From Aliivibrio sp. 1S175 (GTDB lineage: Bacteria > Pseudomonadota > Gammaproteobacteria > Enterobacterales > Vibrionaceae): 64,000 nt of DNA. The notes below the pieces were generated by a model. That model made no database searches. It saw only the letters and a list, made by a program, of their open reading frames with translations, and had not been told where the DNA came from. A program made the translations under genes and the position numbers. The DNA lies in contig NZ_MAJS01000023.1 of NCBI RefSeq assembly GCF_001690985.1, forward strand, positions 1 through 64,000, read 5' to 3'. Of the stretch, positions 10,386 through 19,776 are shown piece after piece (the first letter of the stretch is position 1; every line of letters starts with the position of its first letter).

Positions 10386-12445
10386 AGAGAGGCCTCCATT
10401 GCTATCTCTGTCTTTGAATTATCCGGTAACGGTCCTGCGTATACGAGTGACCCTCCATCAAGAATAATCACTTGGTCTGCTAATTTAATTAATTCAGGAT
10501 CATGTGATGAAAACACAATGGTCGATCTTCCTTTGCGTTGAGATAACCACTGTTGAAACAAGTCACGCGAGGCAACATCCATGACCGGATTATCCAATAA
10601 ATACAACGGGTACTCATGAATATACAGTTTTGCTTGCGACAATACTTTGGCTTCATACCCAGATAAAGCATGAGAAATACTCGCCACAATCGACTCATTC
10701 AATTGAGTATCTAAACCATGAGATAACGAATTAAACCATGCTTTCCCACCAACCTGCTCAATCGCATCAATAATAAGATCATCAGCAAGGTTTCGATTAT
10801 CACTAACAAACTCGCGAATAGTTAACAGTAAAAGCTCTGGCTTTGCCGAATAGTATCCCAACCACTGACGGTATATTTGAGGATCGTATTGCGATAAATT
10901 ATGCCCATTAACCTTAATTACCCCACTCTGTGGTTGGTTTAACCCCGCAAGCAATTCTAGCAACGCCGTTTTTCCACTAGCCATTGGTCCAGTAATGACG
11001 ACAACTTGCCCTGGTTCTATTTTCAATGAAATACCAGAGAGCGCAGGTTTCATTTGTTGAGGAAAACGCAGCGTAATTTGTTCTAACTCAATAGTCGGCT
11101 TCTCCGACGATAAAGAGTGATGCTGAAATGAAAAATCACCTTCTATTTTTTGACTAATTGACTGATTAATTTGCAACCTAGCTTGCTTTATTTGCGTAAA
11201 ACGAGATCCACTATTCGCAAGCATTTGGGCTGGTCCTGTCACGCGAGAGATCAGCATCATGGTTGCAATCAATCCCCCTGCCGTCATCGCTTGGTTAAAG
11301 ATAAGGCCAATACCAAGAGCGATTACCGCCAATGTACTAAGCAAACCTAACGCATAATAAATCGAGGTATATTTGGCTTGATGACTGCTGTGAAAAAAAC
11401 TATTTTTTGCCGCTAATACATTGGCTTTTTCAAATCGTTTTATCCAAAACTCACTCATATTTGCACTACGTAAAAAAGCCAATTTACTGTTTAATTCAAA
11501 TAATAAAGAATAACGATTCGTTCCAGATATCGTTGTTTGATGGGATGATCTCATCAATTTTTTTTGACTATGATGAGCTAACCCGTAATAGCAAAAAAGT
11601 GAAAAAACAGGCACAAGAACTAGCCATCCGCCTAAAAAACCAATCGCAATAATAAAAAGAAAAACAAAAGGAAGGTCAAACAATGCTCCTCCAAGAGGGC
11701 CTTGAAGCAATCCCTTAAAACTCTCTGCCGTCGTTAACCGTGACATTAATGCTGACGATGACACCGAACGGTTCACTAATAATGAAGAACTAAATATTCG
11801 GTATAGCACCTTTTCTGAGATTTCTCGACTAATGCGGTTTGAGATGGTGGTTAACAATTGGCTTCGTATCACTTTTAATAACAGCATCATCGTAAATAAC
11901 AATGCAGCCCCAATTGCAATACCGACAAGTTCATGGCCAGCATCCCCACCAATGACATGATCATAAATAGACATCGTAATAAAAGGGATGGCCAACGCAA
12001 ACACATTAGCAAAAAAACTAATACACAGCAGCATCGGTAATAATGATTTAAATTTATCTATCCGTTCGCCAACCCAATCGGTGGAATTTCTCTCTCTAGG
12101 TTGTTCATGAATAAGAACGACAACAGATGAGATAGCGTGACGAGGTAATGAGTCACTTTCAAATTCTCCTTGTTGGTAGATTTGAAAGTCATTTAATAAA
12201 AATCGACAAACTTCAATGTCATCATCCGTAATATACAATGCCGCTAAATGCGATTTTGAAGCGAGTTTTTTAGTATAAGGGTGCACTGTATATGCAATAC
12301 CTAACCTGTCCAATAATGTAAAAACATCATCCATACTTTCAAGTCGATTTGATGCGATCCATTCTTGGCTAAAAGCATGAACATTGGTATTTACATCCAT
12401 CGCCATCAATAAATTAATGACCTGCGATTGATAATTCTTATCCAT
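10382..12445 (-). CDS. Type I secretion ABC half-transporter with N-terminal C39-like domain; partly degenerate ATPase
   Basis: The 687 residues comprise an N-terminal region of about 130 residues resembling the catalytically dead C39-like domain of LapB/HlyB exporters, an ABC membrane domain (about 135-420) and a nucleotide-binding domain. Walker A is kept (GPMASGKT, 486-493). The Q-loop Gln is replaced (GYYSA), the signature reads LSGYE (594-598) instead of LSGGQ, and the catalytic Glu after Walker B is Asn (LLDN, N619). A switch His is present (SSHD). It should pair with the upstream 540-residue half-transporter, whose stop overlaps this start (TAATG). Export of the neighbouring giant adhesin is the likely role; the ATPase changes make its mechanism uncertain. 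Confidence 0.88.
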   Translation of the reverse strand: MDKNYQSQVINLLMAMDVNTNVHAFSQEWIASNRLESMDDVFTLLDRLGIAYTVHPYTKKLASKSHLAALYITDDDIEVCRFLLNDFQIYQQGEFESDSLPRHAISSVVVLIHEQPRERNSTDWVGERIDKFKSLLPMLLCISFFANVFALAIPFITMSIYDHVIGGDAGHELVGIAIGAALLFTMMLLLKVIRSQLLTTISNRISREISEKVLYRIFSSSLLVNRSVSSSALMSRLTTAESFKGLLQGPLGGALFDLPFVFLFIIAIGFLGGWLVLVPVFSLFCYYGLAHHSQKKLMRSSHQTTISGTNRYSLLFELNSKLAFLRSANMSEFWIKRFEKANVLAAKNSFFHSSHQAKYTSIYYALGLLSTLAVIALGIGLIFNQAMTAGGLIATMMLISRVTGPAQMLANSGSRFTQIKQARLQINQSISQKIEGDFSFQHHSLSSEKPTIELEQITLRFPQQMKPALSGISLKIEPGQVVVITGPMASGKTALLELLAGLNQPQSGVIKVNGHNLSQYDPQIYRQWLGYYSAKPELLLLTIREFVSDNRNLADDLIIDAIEQVGGKAWFNSLSHGLDTQLNESIVASISHALSGYEAKVLSQAKLYIHEYPLYLLDNPVMDVASRDLFQQWLSQRKGRSTIVFSSHDPELIKLADQVIILDGGSLVYAGPLPDNSKTEIAMEASL

Positions 12446-14067
12446 TAGCCTTCTCCTTGTAATGGTATAAGCTCTGCTTGCGTTTTCGATAGCTCAACCA
12501 AGAGCGGATGGTCAGTATTTAAAATAATGGTCTTTCCATTACTTGATAAAATTGAAAGAACTTTTGCTAATCGAGTTACTGATTCAATATCTAATGCAAT
12601 CTCTGGTTTATCTAAAAATAACAGCGGCACCGGCTTTGCTAATTGACAAACTAAGGATACCAATTTCACACCGCCTTGACTTAACTGCTCACCTAGCTGA
12701 AAACCAACTTTGGTTTCTAAACCGTTAGGTAATTCAGAAATAACATTATCCAAACCCAGCGCCTTAATTAATGGCAATACCTCTTTTACCTGATTAACGT
12801 TAAACCCCGTCAGGTTATCTAAGAGTGATCCAGAAATAAGTATCGGACGACTTGTCACAAACGCCGTTTGATTTCTATAGTCATAATAATCACTAGTGGA
12901 TACTTGATTATTCCAAAGCAATTCCCCCTCTGTCTTAGCTTCTAACCCAGATAAATTACTCATTAATTGACTACACAGATCAGTATCGCCTCCATAGAAA
13001 GTAACAATGTCGCCTTTATTTACAGAAAGACTTAATTGGTGACAAAAACCAAAACGTTCAATGTGATAATTTTTGGCTGTTAAAGATTCAAATGCAGGAA
13101 GTTTTTCCGATGTTACCGTTTCTTTTGAGCTTATATTCTTAAATAAATCTTTTACTGAATTATTAGCCACTTGAAACGAGCTGTATTTCAAACGTAACCC
13201 CACTAATGCACTCATAGGGGCAACCGCTCGACCAGATAAAATAGAACACGCGGCTAAGCCTCCCGTGGTTAGTTCACCAGATAATACCGACAAACTACCA
13301 ATAATAACCATAACAACAGAGGTTCCCAGCGCGGCAATTTGAATACATTCTTGTGCGATAGCTGTATTACGCTCTGATTCTGCAACAGATAGCCATCTGC
13401 TTTGGTTTAGTTCCTTAAAGTATTGAAACGTGCGCGATTCTGCTGCTTGTTTTTTTACCCCTTCAAGCATGGTAAAAACAATAACTAAAAAATTCATCCG
13501 ACTGATTTCACTTCCTGCTGCAGTCTTAGCATGCTGATATGATTTATTCGAAAACAAACAAACAAACACCGCCGCAATAATCCAAACAATAATCGGAATA
13601 AGAACAAGCTCCCCTCCCACATAAGCAACTAATGAAAGGAAAATAAGCACAAAGGGCACATCAATGAGCCCACTCAACAAACCACCAGAATAGAACTCTT
13701 TAATTGAAGAGATCCCTTTCAGCCCCTCTTGAAGATGGCCAGGCTTTAAACTCAATAATTGTTTAGCAGGCAGTTCAGTCAGTTGATGTAAAATATAAGT
13801 ATACATCTTCGTTTCTGTATTTATTGAGGCGGCGGCTAGTATCCAAGAACGAACAAAACGAAGAAAAGCATCTATTAAAATAGCAATACTAGCACCACTA
13901 AGAAGCAGTACCGCAGTACCATAACTTTGATTTGGTAAAATTCGATCGTAAATTTGCAGAACAACGAGAGGAATTGATAACGATAAGATATTAATAAGCA
14001 ACGATGAAGGTAAAACCCGCAGCATTGTTCTTTTTTGATTAGAGCGGTAAGAAGACAACAAATCCAT
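12445..14067 (-). CDS. Type I secretion ABC half-transporter lacking Walker A; degenerate partner
   Basis: The 540 residues contain an ABC membrane domain (about 15-310) and a nucleotide-binding domain, with no N-terminal C39-like domain. The Walker A region reads GGDTDLCS (359-366) with no Gly-Lys, the residue after the Walker B Asp is Lys (LDKPE, K487), and the switch region reads NTDH. A signature-like LSQGG is retained (462-466). It is the first gene of the operon. Because it keeps the signature that its 687-residue partner lost, and lacks the Walker A that the partner keeps, the two look like obligate halves of an asymmetric transporter. Two-ABC type I systems are known for MARTX toxins (RtxB/RtxE). 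This reading is inference from motifs. Confidence 0.87.
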   Translation of the reverse strand: MDLLSSYRSNQKRTMLRVLPSSLLINILSLSIPLVVLQIYDRILPNQSYGTAVLLLSGASIAILIDAFLRFVRSWILAAASINTETKMYTYILHQLTELPAKQLLSLKPGHLQEGLKGISSIKEFYSGGLLSGLIDVPFVLIFLSLVAYVGGELVLIPIIVWIIAAVFVCLFSNKSYQHAKTAAGSEISRMNFLVIVFTMLEGVKKQAAESRTFQYFKELNQSRWLSVAESERNTAIAQECIQIAALGTSVVMVIIGSLSVLSGELTTGGLAACSILSGRAVAPMSALVGLRLKYSSFQVANNSVKDLFKNISSKETVTSEKLPAFESLTAKNYHIERFGFCHQLSLSVNKGDIVTFYGGDTDLCSQLMSNLSGLEAKTEGELLWNNQVSTSDYYDYRNQTAFVTSRPILISGSLLDNLTGFNVNQVKEVLPLIKALGLDNVISELPNGLETKVGFQLGEQLSQGGVKLVSLVCQLAKPVPLLFLDKPEIALDIESVTRLAKVLSILSSNGKTIILNTDHPLLVELSKTQAELIPLQGEG

Positions 14068-14202
14068 TTATAGTCACCCAATAATAATTATGCATAAATC
14101 AAGTCTTGGACAAGAATCATTAATTATCAAGTAAATAATTGGTTTTATTGTTTTTATGCACTAGGTTAAAGGTTAGATATCACATATTTTTGCGAGGGTG
14201 CA
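14068..14202. promoter_or_regulatory. Divergent promoter region, secretion operon / HD-GYP gene
   Basis: This is the 135-bp AT-rich gap between two divergently starting genes. Both promoters must lie here or inside the genes, which makes shared regulation possible. I could not single out a convincing -35/-10 pair. GAGGGTG just before 14203 serves as the ribosome-binding site of the HD-GYP gene. Confidence 0.5.
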
Positions 14203-16725
14203 ATGAAACGGATTTCATTAAAAACGTACTTATTCATTATTTTTGCGACTATTTTCATCCTATTTTCAGCTCATTTATATACAAATATAAAAAGCGCCGT
14301 CACGAAACTATCAAGCGAACATATATCTGACGTTGCCGAACTTCACCAGCAAATTATCAGTAATAATGTAAACTTCACCATATATCAAATAGATGCATTA
14401 GCAGAAGAGATCTCTGATATAACATCACTGGATATTCATAATATCCCACCATCATTAATCAACTTCACTTCTTCCGCTTTCTCTCACTTTCCCGCATTAA
14501 CTAATGTGTATATCTATGATATTGAAAATAATGGTATTAATTTAAAAAATATCGACGGTAACATCGAAGCTACATTTGCAACCAGTTCATCATTGGAGAA
14601 AATGTGGAAAATAAACAAAACATACACCGTCAATGATGAATATCTATATTTAAGTCGTTCTGAAAATGCAAACCTCAAAATTATCTTACAAATATCAACC
14701 GTCATTTTCTTTGAAACGACAGACCATCAACTGGTTAACAAACGTAACGTTGGATTTTATCTTTACGACTATCAATTAAAAGAAATTATTTACTCTGATC
14801 ATGTGCCCACTCCTTTATCTTATTCACAGCTGCAAGGCGTGTTACATAATGAGCATGAGACCGTATCTCTTGATGGTTCAACCTACACAGCTTTTGTTCA
14901 CAAATTAAATCATAGGTCTCTTTATTTTGTTTCTCTCATCCCTGAGAGTGTGATTAATCAGAATTTTAATACCGTCTCTAATGATTTATTTTTGAATGTC
15001 ATCGCCTACATTTTTCTCGCGATATTGATTATATTTCTATCCTCTTCTTACATATCAAATCGATTAGTTACACTGCTTAAAAACGCGCAAAAAATAAATC
15101 ACTTCCAATTTAATCAACAGAAAAAGCAAGATTCAATTGTTAAAGAAATTCATAACCTCAGCAGCACGCTTGAAACGATGGATCAAACTATTGATGATAT
15201 TTTAAAAATGGTTTTTATCATTGCAAAAAGCGGTAATTTATTTCAATTAGGTGCGATTGTTGATAAAAAAATCCATAAGATTACGACAGGACACAGTTAT
15301 CTTTATATCACTGATAACGAAAATACATTAAGCAGTATCGAAGGTAAGAAAAAGCTCCCTATCAAGAATGAAGATCAATCTTATTACTGTGAAGCCTCTG
15401 TACATTACTTCAATTTACATAATGATAAGAAAAAGCTCATTGGCTGCCTAGTCATTGAAGTTCCACTTAATCATACTGTCCCTAAATACCGACTATTATT
15501 TATTGAACGTTTAGTGCAAATAATCGCAGTATCCATTGATAAACATAAACTTCTAGAACAGCAAAAAGCCCTTTTACTTTCTTTTACTAAATCGATTGCC
15601 TCCGCCATTGATGCAAAATCTCCTCATACCGCAGGCCATTGTCAACGAGTACCAGAATTGACCTTAATGTTAGCAAAAGCCGCGCAAGAAAATCAAAATC
15701 AATGGAGTACATTTTCATTGAATGATGAGGAATGGGAAGAACTATACCTTGCTTCTTGGTTGCACGATTGCGGTAAGCTAACCACCGCTGATCACGTAAT
15801 AGATAAAGCAACAAAACTGGATATGTTTAGTAACCGTATTCACGAAATTCGTACTCGCTATGAAATTCTAAAACGAGACGCTGAACTGGCTTACTTACAT
15901 GACCTACTTAAAAATAGACAAAACACGCCAGAATTAGAAAATCATTACCATAATACGATTAAAGATCTGGATGAAGAGTTCACGTTTATTGCTCAATCTA
16001 ACCTCGGCGCTGAATTTTTTAGTGACGACAATATTGAACGTCTAAATAAAATAGCGAAAAGAACCTTTATTCGCACCTTGGATAAACAACTTGGATTATC
16101 ATGGGAAGAAAAACAGCGCTTGTCTGATGCAGACAAAATCACTCCGGCTATTGAATCCATTTTGCAAGATAGCACGAGTCATCTCATTCCTTGGGAGCAA
16201 AACCGAAAGACGGATGAACAGTTTAATCTTAAACCTTACCAGAATAAGTTTAATCACGGCGAGATATATAACCTCTCAGCTCAACGAGGAACCCTAACCA
16301 ATGAAGAACGTTTTTTAATTAATGACCATATTATTCAAACGATTAATATGCTTAAAGAATTGCCTTATCCTGATCACCTTAAAAACATCCCTCAAATTGC
16401 AGGTGGGCACCATGAACAAATGTCAGGTAAAGGCTACCCTTATGCTATTCCTGCATCTCAATTACCGGTAACCGCAAGAATGATGGCTATTGCTGATATT
16501 TTTGAAGCTCTGACTGCTAGTGATCGCCCTTATAAAACGCCAAAAACACTGTCTGAATCATTGAAAATCTTGGCTTTCATGGCAAAAAATCAGCATATAG
16601 ATAAAGAGATATTCCAACTATTTTTAGAAGATAAAGTTTACCTTGAGTACGCCAACAGATTTTTAAAACCAGAGCAAATTGATGAGATTGATGTGTCTGC
16701 TTATCTCACTCTTGCAAATTCATAA
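14203..16725 (+). CDS. Membrane sensor HD-GYP cyclic-di-GMP phosphodiesterase with a long insertion
   Basis: The 840 residues comprise membrane helix 1 (about 8-27), a periplasmic sensor region (about 28-255), helix 2 (about 265-285, LNVIAYIFLAILII), a linker with a GAF-like stretch, and an HD-GYP domain. All expected metal and signature motifs are visible: GHCQRV, HDCGK (H521, D522), NDH, GGHH (736-737), GYP (744-746) and ADIFEALT. The HD and HH motifs are about 215 residues apart, where classic HD-GYP domains have about 55, so roughly 160 residues are inserted. HD-GYP enzymes hydrolyse cyclic-di-GMP. Its divergent position beside the secretion operon suggests control of adhesin export or synthesis (inference). 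Confidence 0.9.
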   Translation: MKRISLKTYLFIIFATIFILFSAHLYTNIKSAVTKLSSEHISDVAELHQQIISNNVNFTIYQIDALAEEISDITSLDIHNIPPSLINFTSSAFSHFPALTNVYIYDIENNGINLKNIDGNIEATFATSSSLEKMWKINKTYTVNDEYLYLSRSENANLKIILQISTVIFFETTDHQLVNKRNVGFYLYDYQLKEIIYSDHVPTPLSYSQLQGVLHNEHETVSLDGSTYTAFVHKLNHRSLYFVSLIPESVINQNFNTVSNDLFLNVIAYIFLAILIIFLSSSYISNRLVTLLKNAQKINHFQFNQQKKQDSIVKEIHNLSSTLETMDQTIDDILKMVFIIAKSGNLFQLGAIVDKKIHKITTGHSYLYITDNENTLSSIEGKKKLPIKNEDQSYYCEASVHYFNLHNDKKKLIGCLVIEVPLNHTVPKYRLLFIERLVQIIAVSIDKHKLLEQQKALLLSFTKSIASAIDAKSPHTAGHCQRVPELTLMLAKAAQENQNQWSTFSLNDEEWEELYLASWLHDCGKLTTADHVIDKATKLDMFSNRIHEIRTRYEILKRDAELAYLHDLLKNRQNTPELENHYHNTIKDLDEEFTFIAQSNLGAEFFSDDNIERLNKIAKRTFIRTLDKQLGLSWEEKQRLSDADKITPAIESILQDSTSHLIPWEQNRKTDEQFNLKPYQNKFNHGEIYNLSAQRGTLTNEERFLINDHIIQTINMLKELPYPDHLKNIPQIAGGHHEQMSGKGYPYAIPASQLPVTARMMAIADIFEALTASDRPYKTPKTLSESLKILAFMAKNQHIDKEIFQLFLEDKVYLEYANRFLKPEQIDEIDVSAYLTLANS

Positions 16726-16728
16726 ACA

Positions 16729-16764
16729 AAAACCGCCATTTTAAACAAATAAAATGGCGGTTTT
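16729..16764. terminator. Bidirectional terminator
   Basis: A 14-bp perfect stem (AAAACCGCCATTTT with its complement, 8-nt loop) is followed by TATTTTT. It lies between the convergent HD-GYP and zntA-like genes. Confidence 0.9.
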
Positions 16765-16784
16765 ATTTTTACGGTATCGTACGT

Positions 16785-19088
16785 TTATTTTTCTTTAAAG
16801 CGCAATAGACGCAGTGCATTCAAGGTAACAAGTGCTGTTGCACCACTGTCAGCAAGAACTGCAACCCATAAGCCGGTAATACCAAACAAGCTTGTCACTA
16901 AGAATATGGATTTTAATCCTAGCGCTAGCGTAATGTTCTGGCGAATATTACTTAGCGTTGCTTTTGATAGCGCCACCATTGGTGCAAGTTCTTCTAAACG
17001 GTTATGGGTTAATGCCGCATCTGCGGTTTCAAGAGCAACATCGGTTCCTCCACCCATCGCAATACCAATAGAAGCGGTCTTCATTGCTGGCGCATCATTA
17101 ATACCATCACCGACCATTGCCGTTTTTGCCTGCGCAGTTAACTGCTCAACGTATTTCACTTTGTCTGATGGCAATAAACCCGCTTTATAGTCAATATTCA
17201 GCTCTTCAGCAATCGCTTTTGCTGCGCGTTCGTTATCGCCAGTAAGCATGATTGGTTTTATACCTAATTTAACTAACTTCTCAATGGCTATTTTTGCATC
17301 TGGACGCAGTTCATCACGCCACGCAAGTAACCCTGAGATCTGCTCATTAATAAGGACTAATACAACCGTTTTACCCTGCTGCTCTAGAAAGGCAATTTGG
17401 CTCTCAATTTCAAGGATAACCTCACCATCAAACTGCTGCGGTGCATACAATTCAATACGTTGGTTATTGACGATACCCTTAATGCCTTTGCCAACCACTG
17501 TTTCACGGTCATCGGCTTCAATAACGGTTAATCCTTGTTCTTGCGCTTTTATTACTACGGCTCTTGCTAAAGGATGCGATGAACCCATTTCAACCGCGGC
17601 TGATTGCAATAAAATACTTTCTTCGGTTTCAGCTTCCACTAAAACACGAATATCAGTTAATACTGGCTTACCTTGGGTTAGCGTCCCCGTCTTATCAAAT
17701 GCGATGTTTTGAATATGACCAAGCTCTTCTAATGCAGCGCCCCCTTTAATCAAAGCTCCGCGTTTTGCCGCTGTAGCTAAACCAGAAGTAATCGCTGCTG
17801 GTGTTGATATCACTAACGCACAAGGACAAGCGATCAGTAGCATAGCTAAACCACGGTAAATCCACGTGTCCCATGATTGACCAAACATCAATGGTGGAAT
17901 AATGATAACCAGTAATGACATCAACATCATTGCTGGCGTGTACCAACGGCTGAACTTATCAAGAAAACGCTCTAAAGGTGCTTTGCGAGATTCTGCTTCC
18001 TCAATCAGATGTAAAATACGATCTATCGCATTCTCACCTTGTGCCGAAGTGATCTGAATTTCAATCACACGATCATTAACAATAGAACCAGCCATTAATG
18101 GATCGTTAGCCTTTTTATCTACAGGAACTGACTCACCAGTTAATGCACTTTCATCAAAAGAAGCGAATTCAGAAAGTAAAATAGCATCCGCAGCTAAGCG
18201 ATCGCCTGGAGAAACTTGAACTTTATCACCTACGTTTAATTCTGATGCTGGTACTTCTTCTTTAGTGCCATCCGATTTAATACGAATTGCAGCATCAGGC
18301 ACTAAATCCATTAACGCTTTGACACCACTACGAGCTTTCGCTGACGCATAACCTTCTAATTGTTCACCTAACATAAACAATAAGATAACCATAGCGGCTT
18401 CAACCGTTTCACCTAAATACACAGCACCAATAGCGGCAACTGTCATTAACGTTTCTATCGAAAATGGAGAGCCATTGATCGCTAAACGAACCGCTTTTTT
18501 ACCAATTGGAATAAGGCCAAATAAACCAGCAACCGTAAATGCAATGGTCCCGAGTTCTTTGTTAACTAAATTAATACCTGTCGCAATGACTAAAAAGGCA
18601 ACAAGGATGATCAATAAAATATTTTTACGCCAAAATGGTTTTGCATCACTTTCTGATGCGTTTTTTGACCCCATGTCAGATAATGGAAAACCCGTGGTTT
18701 TCGCGACACTAATCACTCGCTCAAACGCCGCTTCGTTATTGGTTCTTACCGTCAGTTTCTCGGTTGCAAAGATAACGTTAGCGTCCGTCACTTCTGGAAT
18801 GGCAATAATCGCTTTTTTTAATTTAGCAGCACAACTTGGGCAATCCATGTCAGCAATCAGCCAACTGCGAGAAAAAGTACTTGTTGCTGGAATGACAACT
18901 AAGGGGTCTGATTCTCCAGGATCACTACCACAGCACGAGTCCGCATCTGTTGCTTTATCAACGCTGCTACAGCAATCAGCAACCGCGCTTTCTGCCTTTA
19001 TCGCTGTAATTTTTGGTGCAGCACAGCATGAGCTTGATGGATTATGCTTATGATCTTGGCTATGGGTGGTTTTATGGGCTGTACACAT
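16785..19088 (-). CDS. zntA: Zn/Cd/Pb-translocating P1B-type ATPase
   Basis: This 767-residue inner-membrane pump exports soft divalent metals. It starts with a His/Cys-rich tail containing three CC pairs (SSCCAAP, ADCCSS, DSCCGS). A heavy-metal-associated domain with MDCPSC follows, then membrane helices with the CPC transport motif (LIACPCAL), the phosphorylation motif DKTGTLT, an SSHPLA-type HP motif, and GDGINDAPA. This set marks ZntA/CadA-type rather than copper ATPases, although metal choice cannot be fixed from motifs alone. The upstream region carries a ZntR-like operator with a 20-bp promoter spacer, consistent with metal induction by a MerR-family activator. That regulator is not in the window. 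Confidence 0.93.
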   Translation of the reverse strand: MCTAHKTTHSQDHKHNPSSSCCAAPKITAIKAESAVADCCSSVDKATDADSCCGSDPGESDPLVVIPATSTFSRSWLIADMDCPSCAAKLKKAIIAIPEVTDANVIFATEKLTVRTNNEAAFERVISVAKTTGFPLSDMGSKNASESDAKPFWRKNILLIILVAFLVIATGINLVNKELGTIAFTVAGLFGLIPIGKKAVRLAINGSPFSIETLMTVAAIGAVYLGETVEAAMVILLFMLGEQLEGYASAKARSGVKALMDLVPDAAIRIKSDGTKEEVPASELNVGDKVQVSPGDRLAADAILLSEFASFDESALTGESVPVDKKANDPLMAGSIVNDRVIEIQITSAQGENAIDRILHLIEEAESRKAPLERFLDKFSRWYTPAMMLMSLLVIIIPPLMFGQSWDTWIYRGLAMLLIACPCALVISTPAAITSGLATAAKRGALIKGGAALEELGHIQNIAFDKTGTLTQGKPVLTDIRVLVEAETEESILLQSAAVEMGSSHPLARAVVIKAQEQGLTVIEADDRETVVGKGIKGIVNNQRIELYAPQQFDGEVILEIESQIAFLEQQGKTVVLVLINEQISGLLAWRDELRPDAKIAIEKLVKLGIKPIMLTGDNERAAKAIAEELNIDYKAGLLPSDKVKYVEQLTAQAKTAMVGDGINDAPAMKTASIGIAMGGGTDVALETADAALTHNRLEELAPMVALSKATLSNIRQNITLALGLKSIFLVTSLFGITGLWVAVLADSGATALVTLNALRLLRFKEK

Positions 19089-19128
19089 GAGAATATCCTT
19101 TCGTTAGGTAATTTGTTTATCTACTTTA

Positions 19129-19160
19129 ACTATAGACCTTAGAGTTAACTCCAAGGTCAA
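19129..19160 (-). promoter_or_regulatory. zntA promoter with MerR/ZntR-type operator
   Basis: Read on the minus strand, -35 TTGACC (19155-19160) and -10 TATAGT (19129-19134) are separated by exactly 20 bp. A 24-bp dyad with 11 of 12 pairs matching (19135-19158, core GGAGTTAACTC) fills the spacer. Long 19-20-bp spacers with an embedded dyad are the hallmark of MerR-family promoters such as that of E. coli zntA. Confidence 0.8.
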
Positions 19161-19181
19161 GAACTAAATTATGCAGACGTA

Positions 19182-19205
19182 AAAAAGGCACCGAAGTGCC
19201 TTTTT
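19182..19205. terminator. Terminator after CBS-domain gene
   Basis: A 10-bp stem (AAAAAGGCAC / GTGCCTTTTT) with a CGAA loop lies downstream of the minus-strand CBS gene and upstream of the zntA promoter. Confidence 0.85.
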
Positions 19206-19227
19206 AAAAGGAAGATAATCAAACCGC

Positions 19228-19647
19228 TTAAACAGGATGTTTAAAGCAATGACCAATTGATTCACTGATAGCCTGAAGAACATTACGTCGAGTAATAATG
19301 CCGACCAATTTACCACCATCCACAACAGGGTAAATTTTAGGCTTATCCGCTGTCATACTTTGTGCAAGCTCGATAATATTATCTTCTGGCGTTACCGTTA
19401 AGACATCTTGTCTCATTACATCACCTACTACGTGCGTATCTTGGCAATGGTAACTCACACCAAGCAGTGACTTTATTAAATCTTGTTCTGAAATAAACCC
19501 AATCACTTCTCTTTGTTCATTAACAACTGGGCCGCCAATATGTTGTGAAGTAATAAATTGGTCTAACGCTGCTGATAATGACATATCCGCTGTCAAAGAA
19601 AGTGGGCGTGCGCTCATGTATTGTTTTACTTTTTTATTTTCCATCAT
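19228..19647 (-). CDS. Two-CBS-domain protein
   Basis: About 139 residues form a tandem CBS pair. Unit 1 runs from VKQYMSARPL to GFISEQDLIKSLL, unit 2 from VGDVMRQDVLTVTP to GIITRRNVLQAI. Such stand-alone pairs bind adenine nucleotides or act as regulatory subunits; no catalytic domain is attached. I place the start at the ATG at 19647 (a second ATG follows at once) because AGGGG sits a proper distance upstream. A TTG 15 bases earlier is in frame but less likely. The promoter should lie in 19648-19776. The partner protein is unknown. Confidence 0.85.
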   Translation of the reverse strand: MMENKKVKQYMSARPLSLTADMSLSAALDQFITSQHIGGPVVNEQREVIGFISEQDLIKSLLGVSYHCQDTHVVGDVMRQDVLTVTPEDNIIELAQSMTADKPKIYPVVDGGKLVGIITRRNVLQAISESIGHCFKHPV

Positions 19648-19776
19648 GTATACCCCTAGCAATCGCTATCTTTTATTTTGATAACTTAAGTGTGGACTAT
19701 TTTTAGAAAAAAGCTAAATCACTCTTTCCTATCTCTGTGATGGATAAAACCTATTAAGAAAAAAAAACAGATAAAA

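Noticed and set aside
11407-11652. 81-residue plus-strand open frame inside the secretion ABC gene
   Set aside because: Antisense shadow of a strongly supported gene; no ribosome-binding site.
17248-17712. 154-residue open frame on the plus strand
   Set aside because: It lies wholly antisense to zntA, has no ribosome-binding site and its product shows no protein-like pattern.
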